Positions 35,644 through 43,748 of a DNA stretch of 63,250 nucleotides are shown piece after piece. The DNA lies in NCBI RefSeq assembly GCF_016862635.1, contig NZ_BONI01000058.1, positions 1 to 63,250 of the forward strand. The letters are read 5' to 3'. The DNA comes from Catellatospora coxensis. GTDB taxonomy: Bacteria; Actinomycetota; Actinomycetes; Mycobacteriales; Micromonosporaceae. A program made the position numbers and the translations under genes. The notes below the pieces were generated by a model. It was not told where the DNA came from. It did no database searches and worked only from the letters and a program-made list of their open reading frames with translations. Numbering within the stretch: the stretch's first letter is position 1; every line of letters starts with the position of its first letter.

Positions 35644-36885
35644 GTGTCGACGCAGACGGAGCCGATCGGAAAAAAGGCGGCAGACGCCTCAACCCGAGCG
35701 GGGGGTACCCGTGTTCTGAAGGTCATGAAGGCCATCCCGCTGGAGGCGCCGCCGCAGACCCTGCCGGCGCACGCCCCGACGGCCGGCCGGCCGGTGGTCT
35801 CGGTCGTGGACGCCCCGGCCGCGAGCCCCGACGGCGCGCCCGCCGCGCGGACCGCGCCGGCCCGGCTGCTGATCCTCGACGGGCTGCGGCTGGCCGCGGC
35901 GCTGCTGGTGGTCGCCCATCATCTGGTACGCGGGCCGTGGGGCGTCGACCCCGGCTCGCTGTTCGGCCCGCTGGCCGCCGTCGCCTCCTTCGGCTGGCTC
36001 GGCGTCAACCTGTTCTTCCTGATCAGCGGCTTCGTGATCTGCCTGAGCAGCTGGGGCCGCGGCCTCGGCGAGTTCGCGGTCTCCCGCGTCGTCCGGCTGT
36101 TCCCCGCGTACTGGGTCGGCGTCGTGCTGACCACGGCCGTGCTCGCCGCCTGGCCGGCGCTGCGCGGGCCGCTGCCCGCGCCCGAGTCGCTGGTCAACCT
36201 GACCATGCTGCAGAGCGGGCTGGGCGTCACCGATCAGGACTGGTCGTACTGGTCACTCGGCGCGGAGCTGCGCTTCTACCTGCTCTTCGCGATCGTGGTC
36301 TGGCTGGGCGTGACCTACCGCCGGGTCGTCTACTTCTGCGGCGTGTGGACACTGGTCGCGGTCTTCTCCACCACCTGGAACCAGGGCTGGATCAACAACA
36401 TGATCGTGCCGCAGTTCGCGCCGTACTTCGTCGCGGGCGTGGCGCTGTTCCTGATCCACCGGTTCGGCTCGAACCTGCTGCTGTGGGGGCTGGTCGGCGT
36501 CAACTGGCTGATCGCGCTGTACCGGCTGCAGGGCTATCCGCCGCTGGAGCACTTCCACCTCAGCTGGTGGAGCGTGGCCGCCCTGGTCACCGGCTGCTTC
36601 GCGCTGCTGGCGGCGGTCGCGCTCGGCGCGTTCCACCGCGTCGGCTGGCGCTGGCTGACCGTCGCGGGCGCGCTGACCTACCCGCTCTACCTGATCCATC
36701 AGGCCATCGGGCAGACGCTGATCGTGGCGCTGCGCGACCGGGCGCCGCACTGGCTGCTGCTGGCCGGGATCGTGGCGCTGATGCTCGGCGTGTCGTGGCT
36801 GATCCACCGCTGGGTCGAGCGCCCGCTCGGCGCGCGGCTCAAGCGCGGTCTGGCCACGTCGCTGGCCGCCGTACGCAGGGGCTGA
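35644..36885 (+). CDS. Acyltransferase 3 family membrane protein
   Basis: A 413-residue polytopic membrane protein. An N-terminal cytoplasmic stretch of about 75 residues precedes the family hallmark ILDGLRLAAALLVVAHHLV, and about ten helices follow, ending YPLYLIHQAIGQ and HRWVERPLGARL. Such enzymes acylate surface glycans or exported metabolites. It has no sugar genes around it, unlike the related gene at 7336. The GTG at 35644 is used (AAGGGG upstream); the true start could be the ATG at 35725. Substrate unknown. Confidence 0.86.
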   Translation: MSTQTEPIGKKAADASTRAGGTRVLKVMKAIPLEAPPQTLPAHAPTAGRPVVSVVDAPAASPDGAPAARTAPARLLILDGLRLAAALLVVAHHLVRGPWGVDPGSLFGPLAAVASFGWLGVNLFFLISGFVICLSSWGRGLGEFAVSRVVRLFPAYWVGVVLTTAVLAAWPALRGPLPAPESLVNLTMLQSGLGVTDQDWSYWSLGAELRFYLLFAIVVWLGVTYRRVVYFCGVWTLVAVFSTTWNQGWINNMIVPQFAPYFVAGVALFLIHRFGSNLLLWGLVGVNWLIALYRLQGYPPLEHFHLSWWSVAALVTGCFALLAAVALGAFHRVGWRWLTVAGALTYPLYLIHQAIGQTLIVALRDRAPHWLLLAGIVALMLGVSWLIHRWVERPLGARLKRGLATSLAAVRRG

Positions 36886-37077
36886 ACGCGGCCCACCGGC
36901 CACGGTGGACCCCCGAACATGTCCGCACGCGAATGTGAGCGTGTCGTCAGACTCGGCGTGGCGGGTGCGCGGGTGTGCCTTCAACGCGTACGGTGTTCTC
37001 TTGGGAACGTCATACCGTGGCCGGGAACTCCCCCCGGCAGCCACGGCATGGACCGGCACAGGGGACGGAGGCTGACG

Positions 37078-38097
37078 ATGCGACCCGTACGGTTCGTCGC
37101 TCTCTCCGAAGACGGCCAGGCACTCGTGCTCGCGGACGAGGTCGGTCGTCTGCTCGCGCTGCCCATCGACGACCGCGTCGCCTCGGCGACCCATCCCGAC
37201 CGCGGCTCCGGCGCGCACACCATGACCATCACTGCGTCGCCCTTCGACGCGGCCACCGTGCTGTCCCCGCGGGACATCCAGTCGCGCATCCGCTCCGGCG
37301 AGAGCGCCGAGGACGTGGCCCGCATCGCGGGCGTGCCGGTCGACCGCGTGCTGCGCTACGCCGGCCCGGTGCTGCAGGAGCGGGCCATGCTCGCCCAGCA
37401 CGCGCGGCGCACCCGGCTGAAGAGCTCCGACAAGGGCGCGACCCTCGCCGACGTCGTCGACGGCCGGCTGGCCCAGCACGGCATCGACACCGAGAAGATC
37501 TCCTGGGACGCGTACCGGCGCGACGACGGCACCTGGCGCGTCGTGGCCACCTGGCCCTCGGGCAAGGCCACCGCGCAGGCGATCTGGGAGCTCGACCGCA
37601 ACCGGCAGTCGGTGTCCCCGCACGACGACATGGCGCAGTACCTGTGCGCCGAGCGTCCCACCCAGATCCTGGGCCAGGACCCGACCGCGGGCCAGACGCC
37701 GCCGCCCAGCCGCAGCGGCCACGGCCTGCCCACGCCGGCCGACACCACGCGCCGCCCCGGCCGCGACCCGATCCGGGCCGGCCGTGACGCGCTGGTCGCC
37801 GCGATGGACCGGCCCCTGGGCAGCGGCCCCGGCCGCGGGCTCGACGTGCCCTCGGACGCGCCGCGCCAGCGCCCGGCCAGCGCCGTGCTGGCCGGTGGCC
37901 GGGACAGCAGCGCCTTCGACGAGGACGCCGACGCACCCAAGGAGGTGCCGGCCGTGCCGTCGCTGGCCGTGCTGCGCCCGCGCCGGCAGCCCGCCGACAC
38001 CACGGCCGCGGCCGGCCCCGGCGACAAGCCGCGCAAGCGCCTGCCGAGCTGGGACGACGTGCTCTTCGGCGGCGCCCCCGCAGCCCGAGAAAGCTGA
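37078..38097 (+). CDS. sepH: Septation protein SepH
   Basis: A 339-residue protein beginning MRPVRFVALSEDGQALVLAD. The N-terminal DUF3071 domain (1-200) includes a helix-turn-helix-like part, IRSGESAEDVARIAGVPVDR, and a conserved WRVVATWPSGKATAQA; a disordered Pro/Arg-rich tail ends KRLPSWDDVLFG. SepH binds FtsZ and promotes Z-ring assembly in actinobacteria. The ATG at 37078 has GGAGG seven bases upstream; the frame extending to 36919 is not coding. It stands alone between the acyltransferase and an aldo/keto reductase. Confidence 0.95.
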   Translation: MRPVRFVALSEDGQALVLADEVGRLLALPIDDRVASATHPDRGSGAHTMTITASPFDAATVLSPRDIQSRIRSGESAEDVARIAGVPVDRVLRYAGPVLQERAMLAQHARRTRLKSSDKGATLADVVDGRLAQHGIDTEKISWDAYRRDDGTWRVVATWPSGKATAQAIWELDRNRQSVSPHDDMAQYLCAERPTQILGQDPTAGQTPPPSRSGHGLPTPADTTRRPGRDPIRAGRDALVAAMDRPLGSGPGRGLDVPSDAPRQRPASAVLAGGRDSSAFDEDADAPKEVPAVPSLAVLRPRRQPADTTAAAGPGDKPRKRLPSWDDVLFGGAPAARES

Positions 38098-38152
38098 CGC
38101 GATTCCTTTCGCCCCGCCGGGCACCGTTCCGGCGGGGATAGGGTGGGTGCTC

Positions 38153-39139
38153 ATGGAGTTCACCACTGTTGGCCGCACCGGCCTGACCGTCAGCAGGCTC
38201 TGCCTCGGGACCATGAACTTCGGTCCCCAGACGTCCGAACCGGACAGCCACGCCATCATGGACCGCGCCCTCGACCACGGCATCAACTTCTTCGACACCG
38301 CCGACGTGTACGGCTGGAAGATCGGCGAGGGCATCACCGAGCACATCATCGGCCGCTGGTTCGCGCAGGGCGGGGGCCGCCGGGACAAGGTCGTGCTGGC
38401 CACCAAGGTCTACGGCAAGATGGGCGAGTGGCCCAACGAGCAGGGGCTGTCCGCCCGGCACATCGTCAAGGCCGCGGACGCGTCGCTGCGCCGCCTGCAG
38501 ACCGACTACATCGACCTGTACCAGATGCACCACGTCGACCGTAAGACGCCGTGGGAGGAGATCTGGCAGGCGATGGAGACCCTCGTCGCCCAGGGCAAGG
38601 TGCTGTATGTCGGCTCCTCGAACTTCGCCGGCTGGCACATCGCCGCGGCGCAGGAGGCCGCCCGCAGCCGCCACTTCCTCGGCCTGGTCGCCGAGCAGTG
38701 CATCTACAACCTGATGACGCGCCACGTCGAGCTGGAGGTGATCCCGGCCGCGCAGCAGTACGGCGTCGGCATCATCCCGTGGTCGCCGCTGCACGGCGGG
38801 CTGCTGAGCGGCGCGCTCCGCAAGATCAAGGACGGCACGGCGGGGCGGTCCGGCGAGGGCCGGTCGACCGACACCCTGGCCGAGCACCGCGGCACCATCG
38901 AGGCGTACGAGAAGCTCTGCGAGTCCCTCGACGCCGACCCCGCCGACGTCGCGCTGGCCTGGCTGCTGTCCCGCCCGGGCGTGACCGCCCCGATCATCGG
39001 CCCGCGCACCGCCGAGCAGCTCGACAAGACCCTCGGCGCACTCGCCGTCACCCTCGACGAGGACACGTTGACCCGCCTCGACGAGCTGTTCCCGCCGATC
39101 GGCAAGGGCGGCCCCGGCCCGGAGGCCTGGGCCTGGTGA
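38153..39139 (+). CDS. Aldo/keto reductase
   Basis: A 328-residue NADPH-dependent reductase. It starts MEFTTVGRTGLTVSRLCLGT, and FFDTADVYG carries the catalytic Asp and Tyr, VLATKVYGKMG the lysine, and YQMHHVDRKTPWEE the histidine. EQCIYNLMTRHVE and IIPWSPLHGGLLSG match the YajO/IolS-like branch. The ATG at 38153 is fixed by homology; the ribosome-binding site is weak. It is distinct in sequence from the reductase at 14144. Natural substrate unknown. Confidence 0.92.
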   Translation: MEFTTVGRTGLTVSRLCLGTMNFGPQTSEPDSHAIMDRALDHGINFFDTADVYGWKIGEGITEHIIGRWFAQGGGRRDKVVLATKVYGKMGEWPNEQGLSARHIVKAADASLRRLQTDYIDLYQMHHVDRKTPWEEIWQAMETLVAQGKVLYVGSSNFAGWHIAAAQEAARSRHFLGLVAEQCIYNLMTRHVELEVIPAAQQYGVGIIPWSPLHGGLLSGALRKIKDGTAGRSGEGRSTDTLAEHRGTIEAYEKLCESLDADPADVALAWLLSRPGVTAPIIGPRTAEQLDKTLGALAVTLDEDTLTRLDELFPPIGKGGPGPEAWAW

Positions 39140-39167
39140 ACCCGGCCGCCCGCCGCCCACGCCGCGA

Positions 39168-39247
39168 GTGATCGCCCGACTTGCCAGGCAGCCGGGCGAA
39201 TACGCGATCAAGATACGCACAGGTGCCAGGCAAAGTCAGACGATCAC
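39168..39247. repeat. Imperfect intergenic hairpin
   Basis: GTGATCGCCCGACTTGCC (start of the 39168-39189 arm) pairs imperfectly with the arm at 39225-39247, which ends GACGATCAC. A smaller stem (GATCGCCCG with CGGGCGAAT... near 39192-39210) nests inside. It separates convergent genes and may terminate both; it recalls the GATCGCC hairpins elsewhere. Confidence 0.5.
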
Positions 39248-39314
39248 ACCGGGCGGAGACGGCGGGCGGAGCCGCCGCGCGCCTGGGCGCTCGCACCCGG
39301 CACGGGGGCGGGGC

Positions 39315-39857
39315 TCAGAGCGGGTGGTGGGCCAGCGGGGTGTAGGACGGGTGCGGGCCGAGCAGGCTGCGCACCAGCACGAGTTCGGTGACCGGCCAGG
39401 CCGGGCCGGTGTAGTCGTGCAAGGTCGCCAGGTCGCCCGCGAGTTCGCTGTGGCCGATCCGGTCGCCGGGGCGGGCGATCGTCAGGTGCGGGGCGAACCG
39501 CTTGTCGTCGGGGTGCAGGCGGCGCGCCCGCAGTTCGCGGCGCACCGCCCGGCCGACCCGGGTCAGGCTGTCGACGTCACCCTCGACGCCCGCCCAGAGC
39601 ACCGTGGAACGCCCGTGGCCGAACCTTCCGCCACCTCGGATGCGCAGCTCGCCGACGGGACCGTCCACGGCGGACAGGGCCAGCGTGGCCGGTCCGACCG
39701 ATTCGTCGGGCACCTCGCCCAGGAACGCCAGGGTCAGATGCCACCGCTCGGTGGGCGTGACCCGCGCGCGTGCCCTGCTGACCGCGAGGGAGTCCACCAC
39801 GGCGGCCAGGTGGCCCACCGCCCCGGGTGGCGGGAAGACGGCGACGAACAGGCGCAT
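39315..39857 (-). CDS. thpR: RNA 2',3'-cyclic phosphodiesterase (2H family)
   Basis: A 180-residue two-histidine phosphoesterase. Both active-site HxTx motifs are present: H40-L-T42 in WHLTLAFLGE and H124-L-T126 in APHLTIAR. The family opens or ligates 2',3'-cyclic phosphates of RNA. It begins MRLFVAVFPP, as these proteins do. The ATG overlaps the stop of the upstream gene by one base (TGATG), so translation is coupled to the hypothetical protein at 39857-40417. Confidence 0.93.
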   Translation of the reverse strand: MRLFVAVFPPPGAVGHLAAVVDSLAVSRARARVTPTERWHLTLAFLGEVPDESVGPATLALSAVDGPVGELRIRGGGRFGHGRSTVLWAGVEGDVDSLTRVGRAVRRELRARRLHPDDKRFAPHLTIARPGDRIGHSELAGDLATLHDYTGPAWPVTELVLVRSLLGPHPSYTPLAHHPL

Positions 39858-40417
39858 CAGGCCTCCGCGAGGACCACTCCCGCAGCGATGAGCGCGCCCT
39901 CGACCCGTACCCGTTCGATCTGCAGGTCGAGGCCGTCCACCTCGGTCAGGTGCTCGGCGATGCCGAGGCACTGGCACGCGTCGCGCAGCGCCTGGTCGTA
40001 GCCGGCATCGTCGCGGGGCAACTCCCGCAACCGGTCGACGATCTCCTCGAACGGCACCAGGGTCGGCCCGGCGGGCGCGGGCTGCGGCAGCCAGGCGGGG
40101 GCGAGGCCGACGGCGCTGAGGCGCTCGGCGGCGAACTGGACCATGCTCTCCCGGGCGGAACCGATGGCGTCCGTGGCGACGCGGGCCGCGGCGACCCACG
40201 GCGGGCCGGCGGGCGGGGCCGGGGCGAACGCGCGCTCCAGGCGATCGAGGGTGCGCTGCTCGTGCCAGGACTCACGGACCTGCTCGGCCCGGCTGCGCAC
40301 CTGGGCGACGACGTCGTCCGCGCAGATCACGGCGGCGATGGCACCGGGCATACCGACGAGCGCGATCACTCCGAGAGTGAGCGGAAGAGCGCTGTCGGTC
40401 GCCACATTGAACGACAC
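39857..40417 (-). CDS. Hypothetical protein with N-terminal hydrophobic segment
   Basis: A 186-residue protein. Residues 11-33 (LPLTLGVIALVGMPGAIAAVI) are hydrophobic and probably a signal anchor, and the rest is helical and charged (SRAEQVRESWHEQRTLDRLE). I recognise no family. The GTG at 40417 has AGGTGG upstream; another GTG at 40405 is possible. It shares one base with thpR, so the two are expressed together. Function unknown. Confidence 0.7.
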   Translation of the reverse strand: MSFNVATDSALPLTLGVIALVGMPGAIAAVICADDVVAQVRSRAEQVRESWHEQRTLDRLERAFAPAPPAGPPWVAAARVATDAIGSARESMVQFAAERLSAVGLAPAWLPQPAPAGPTLVPFEEIVDRLRELPRDDAGYDQALRDACQCLGIAEHLTEVDGLDLQIERVRVEGALIAAGVVLAEA

Positions 40418-40500
40418 TATGCCCACCTGCCCTTTCCCCGCCAGTTGATTGACGTCACCGATCACCGGCCGCCCGGCCGGAATAATCCGCGCTCGCGCGA

Positions 40501-40983
40501 TCAGGCCTCGACCACGACCGTCCGGACGATCTTGTCCGCGAGGGTCTGCCGCTTGGCGTCCCACAGCGGGAACAGGAACCCCAGGTAGCAGATGAGCGCG
40601 TCGACGACGTGGGCCACATCGCGCAGGAAGGCCCGCCCCGCGCCGACCGGCGTGCCGGTGCGGTCGCCGACGAGCTTGACGCCCAGCACCCGGCGGCCCC
40701 AGCTGAAGCCGGTGTCCCCGGCCTGGATCCACCGGTTGTATCCGACGACCGCAAGCCCGGTCAGCAGCACCGTCCAGTGGACGACGCCGCCTCCGCTCGG
40801 CGCGCCGGGCACGACCTGCCCGGTCCGCGGATCGAGCGACGGCGCGACGACCTCGGGCCCGTCGATCACGTATGCGAGCACGACGAACACGGCCGCGACC
40901 AGCAGGTCGACCACGGCCGCGCCGACGCGTCTGAGCCAGGAGGCATGGTTCAAGCCGGTCTCCGGTGGGGTGAGGGGCGGCAT
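40501..40983 (-). CDS. RDD family membrane protein
   Basis: A 160-residue integral membrane protein. The RDD signature is split: WLRRVGAAVVDLLVAAVFVV with the R and D at the start, and GFSWGRRVLGVKLVGDRTG with AFLRDVAHVVDAL later. Two to three helices are predicted. RDD proteins have been linked to transport in some bacteria, but most are uncharacterised. The start ATG at 40983 abuts a long hairpin repeat (40984-41044), so that element forms its 5' leader. Confidence 0.92.
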   Translation of the reverse strand: MPPLTPPETGLNHASWLRRVGAAVVDLLVAAVFVVLAYVIDGPEVVAPSLDPRTGQVVPGAPSGGGVVHWTVLLTGLAVVGYNRWIQAGDTGFSWGRRVLGVKLVGDRTGTPVGAGRAFLRDVAHVVDALICYLGFLFPLWDAKRQTLADKIVRTVVVEA

Positions 40984-41044
40984 GATCGCCGTCTTCGGTC
41001 AGAACCTTTGGTCTCACCGGAGGTTCTGCCCTAAAACGGCGATC
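40984..41044. repeat. Intergenic hairpin, GATCGCCGTTT family
   Basis: Arms 40984-41007 and 41021-41044 match at 21 of 24 positions around a 13-nt loop; the outer ends read GATCGCCGT and AACGGCGATC. The ends match those of the hairpin at 20939-21002, and both continue outwards with TTGAA. It lies between two leftward genes, ending right at the RDD start codon. Confidence 0.78.
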
Positions 41045-41070
41045 TTGAAGCGCTCCGGGCGGGAGGGACG

Positions 41071-41811
41071 CTACTGGGTCGCGGTGCGCAGCAGGTCGCG
41101 CAAGGCCGCGACGGCGATGGAGTCGCCGGTGATGGTCACCGTGGCGTCGTCGGACCGCCGCCACAGCCAGCGCAGCAGCGCGTCCGGCGAGCCGGTGACC
41201 TCGGCGGCGGCGGGGCCGTCGCCCTCGGCCACGGTGAGCATGTCCGGTCCGATGGCGACCAGCCAGCGCCGCCCGCCCGCGGCCAGCGCGACGGACCGGC
41301 CGCCGCCGACACGCAGGTCTTCGACGAATTCGTCGTGCCAGGTCGCGGCGGAATACTCCAGGAAAATGCGCAGCACCTCGTCGATGCCGTCGAGGGCCAG
41401 GTCGGCCGGCACGTCCACGGACGGGACCCCGGCCGCCAGCTCGGCGTCGATGCGGTGGATCACGGTCTCCTGGGCCATCCGGCGACGCCAGAAGCCGACC
41501 GTCGGGTCCGGGGCATACCAGTTGCCCGCAGGCTCGTCGTCGGCGCGAGCGGCCAGCTCGTCGGTCAGCTCCCGGTAGGCCCGGCGCAGCTGAGACTGCG
41601 TCTCCTCCTGAGCGAGCTCGGCGGGCGGCCAGTCGGCCGGCTCGGTCTTGTCCCGAATACAGGCGATCTTGTGCAGATAGACCGCGGCGACATGGCGGTC
41701 GAGATCGTCGACCGTCCAGCCGGGGCAGCTCGGCACCGGCCGGTCGAGGTTTCCGGCGCTGACCTCGACCAGCCGGGCGAAATCCGTTTCGAGTGCGGCG
41801 TGGAAGTCCAT
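41071..41811 (-). CDS. Maleylpyruvate isomerase family, mycothiol-dependent enzyme
   Basis: A 246-residue protein of the DinB-like/mycothiol-dependent group. PSCPGWTVDDLDRHVAAVY is the N-terminal helix signature, and RRMAQETVIHRIDAELAAG carries the metal-ligand histidine and the conserved HRxD. Family enzymes use mycothiol, the thiol of actinobacteria, for isomerisation or transfer. The ATG at 41811 is preferred; an ATG at 41820 is also in frame. The gene follows the MFS gene at 41825 on the same strand with a 13-bp gap, so it may be in the marR-MFS transcript. Confidence 0.88.
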   Translation of the reverse strand: MDFHAALETDFARLVEVSAGNLDRPVPSCPGWTVDDLDRHVAAVYLHKIACIRDKTEPADWPPAELAQEETQSQLRRAYRELTDELAARADDEPAGNWYAPDPTVGFWRRRMAQETVIHRIDAELAAGVPSVDVPADLALDGIDEVLRIFLEYSAATWHDEFVEDLRVGGGRSVALAAGGRRWLVAIGPDMLTVAEGDGPAAAEVTGSPDALLRWLWRRSDDATVTITGDSIAVAALRDLLRTATQ

Positions 41812-41824
41812 GGGCCGCATTCCA

Positions 41825-43120
41825 TCACGCGGCGGCGACACTCTCCGCGTGCACGACGCGCACCCGGGGCATGGGCCGGGCCTGGAAGGACAGCCGGTCC
41901 CCGGCGTGCCGCAGCTGCCACACCAGCGCGCCCAGCGCCGCGACCAGGGAGACCGCGCCGCCGAGCCAGATGCCGGCCGCCGCGCCGAAGGTCTCCGCGA
42001 TCCAGCTGATGACCATCGAACCGATGGGCGCGGTGCCCAGGAAGATCAGCACGTACAGCGCCATCACCCGGCCGCGGAACGCTCCGTCGACGCCGAGCTG
42101 CACCCGCTGGTTGGCGGCCTGGCCGAGGAACACCGTGCTGAACCCGGTCGGCACCAGCAGCAGCAGGACCAGCCACTTGCTCGACGCGAAGCCGACCGCC
42201 ATGGCCAGCAGACCGAACGCGACCGCCGCGGCGAGCAGCAGGTACACCGACGGCCGGCCCTTGCGGGCGGTCCCTGCCAGCGCGCCGGCCAGCGAGCCGA
42301 CCGCCAGCGCCGTGTTGAACAGGCCGAAGGTGGCCGCGCCGGTGGCGAACACGGTCTTGGCCAGCAGCGCCAGGGTGAGCTGGAAGTTGTACCCGAACAT
42401 CGCGATGACCAGCATCATCACCATCGGCAGCAGCAGGTCGTGCCGGGTGCGCACGTAGCGCAGGCCGTCGACGACCTTGGCCTCGGCGCGCTCGTCACGC
42501 GGCGGCAGCTCGGGGCGATGCAGCTCGGCGGGGCGCATCCGGGCCTGCATGAGCACCGGGGCCACCGCCATCACGGTGCTGACCAGGAACACCGGGCCGG
42601 TGCCGAGCCAGGCGATGGCGACACCGGCCAGCGCCGGGCCGGTGATGCGGGCGGTCTGGAAGGTGGCGGCGGACAGCGACAGGGCGTTGGGCAGCAGCGG
42701 CTTGCCGACCAGCTCCGATACGAACGCCTGGCGCACCGGTGTCTCGATGGCCTGGGCCACGCCGAGCAGGCCCGCGAACACCATGATGTGCCACAGCTGG
42801 ATGACCCCGGTGGCGATGAGCACGGCCTGCGCGATGGCGAGCAGGGCCCAGGCCCCGTTGGAGACCATCAGCAGGGTGCGCTTGTCGAAGCGGTCGGCCA
42901 GCGTGCCCGCGTACAGGGTGAGCAGCATGACGGGGACGAACTGCAGTGCGGTGACCAGGCCCAGCGCGGTCGGGGAGTCGTTGCTCAGCTCCAGGACCAG
43001 CCAGTCCTGGGCGACGTACATCATCCACACGCCGATCAGCTTGATCAGCTGACCGCCCGCGAAGAGCCGGTAGTTGCGAACCGTCAGGGAACGGAAGGTG
43101 GTGCTCAGTCTTGCCCGCAC
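41825..43120 (-). CDS. MFS transporter (enterobactin-exporter-like)
   Basis: A 431-residue protein with about 12 transmembrane helices. SLTVRNYRLFAGGQLIKLIG at the N-terminus and YAGTLADRFDKRTLL (motif A region) match the MFS_3 branch of exporters. The GTG at 43120 follows AGGAGG by ten bases, better supported than the longer frame from 43159. It lies 111 bp downstream of the MarR gene, both leftward, so MarR probably controls it. Substrate unknown; drug or siderophore export is plausible. Confidence 0.9.
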   Translation of the reverse strand: MRARLSTTFRSLTVRNYRLFAGGQLIKLIGVWMMYVAQDWLVLELSNDSPTALGLVTALQFVPVMLLTLYAGTLADRFDKRTLLMVSNGAWALLAIAQAVLIATGVIQLWHIMVFAGLLGVAQAIETPVRQAFVSELVGKPLLPNALSLSAATFQTARITGPALAGVAIAWLGTGPVFLVSTVMAVAPVLMQARMRPAELHRPELPPRDERAEAKVVDGLRYVRTRHDLLLPMVMMLVIAMFGYNFQLTLALLAKTVFATGAATFGLFNTALAVGSLAGALAGTARKGRPSVYLLLAAAVAFGLLAMAVGFASSKWLVLLLLVPTGFSTVFLGQAANQRVQLGVDGAFRGRVMALYVLIFLGTAPIGSMVISWIAETFGAAAGIWLGGAVSLVAALGALVWQLRHAGDRLSFQARPMPRVRVVHAESVAAA

Positions 43121-43231
43121 GCGGAGTGCGCCTCCTCGGATAGCCTTGCCGCCGCTCACCGGCCGGGGGTGTCCCGGTCGGATCGGACGGATCAGGCCTC
43201 CGCTTGCCTGACCGCGAGGATGCCCTCGCGA

Positions 43232-43663
43232 TCAGTCGCGCGCGAGCCGCTCCAGCAGTGCTGCGGCACGGGCCACCGTGTCGCGTTCCTGGGCGGTGAA
43301 TCCCGCCAGCTTGCCGGCCAGCCATTCGTCGCGCACCCGCTGGTAGTCCTCCAGCACCGCGAGCCCTCGTTCGCTGGGCGACAGCAGAACCTGCCGCCCG
43401 TCGGTGGGGTGCGGCGTCCGGCTGATCAGACCGCGTTCCTCCAGCTTCGCCACGATCTTGGTCATCGTGGGCGGCTGCACCCGCTCGGCCTCGGACAGCT
43501 CGCGCGGGGTGAGCGCGCCGCCGATCCGCAGGCTGGTGAGGGCGGACAGCTGGGTAACGGTGAGATCGCCGACGGGGCGCTCCTGGCGCAGCCGACGGTT
43601 GAGCCGGGTGATGGCGTCGCGGAGCCGCTCGGTCAGCTCCTCGGGAGAAGCTTGCGCCACCAT
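43232..43663 (-). CDS. MarR family transcriptional regulator
   Basis: A 143-residue winged-helix regulator. LTVTQLSALTSLRIGGALTP (20 residues) leads into the recognition helix region VQPPTMTKIVAKLEERGLI, and the wing reads PTDGRQVLLS. The ATG at 43663 is preferred: it lies downstream of GGAGCAGG and of a plausible transcription start, whereas the GTG at 43681 abuts the operator palindrome (43683-43703). It probably represses itself and the MFS gene downstream until a ligand binds. Confidence 0.92.
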   Translation of the reverse strand: MVAQASPEELTERLRDAITRLNRRLRQERPVGDLTVTQLSALTSLRIGGALTPRELSEAERVQPPTMTKIVAKLEERGLISRTPHPTDGRQVLLSPSERGLAVLEDYQRVRDEWLAGKLAGFTAQERDTVARAAALLERLARD

Positions 43664-43682
43664 CACCACCTGCTCCGTCACG

Positions 43683-43703
43683 CTTATTAGCTTAGCTAAT
43701 AAG
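43683..43703. promoter_or_regulatory. Perfect inverted repeat, probable MarR operator
   Basis: CTTATTAGCT, one T, AGCTAATAAG: ten-base arms without mismatch, AT-rich in a GC-rich genome. It lies 20 bp upstream of the MarR start, and its TAATAA could be part of the -10 element. A further half-site-like GGCTAA follows at 43707-43712. Binding by the adjacent MarR is inferred. Confidence 0.82.
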
Positions 43704-43748
43704 CTTGGCTAACGATATCCCTTTACCCAGGTGAGCGCGGTCACGCTC

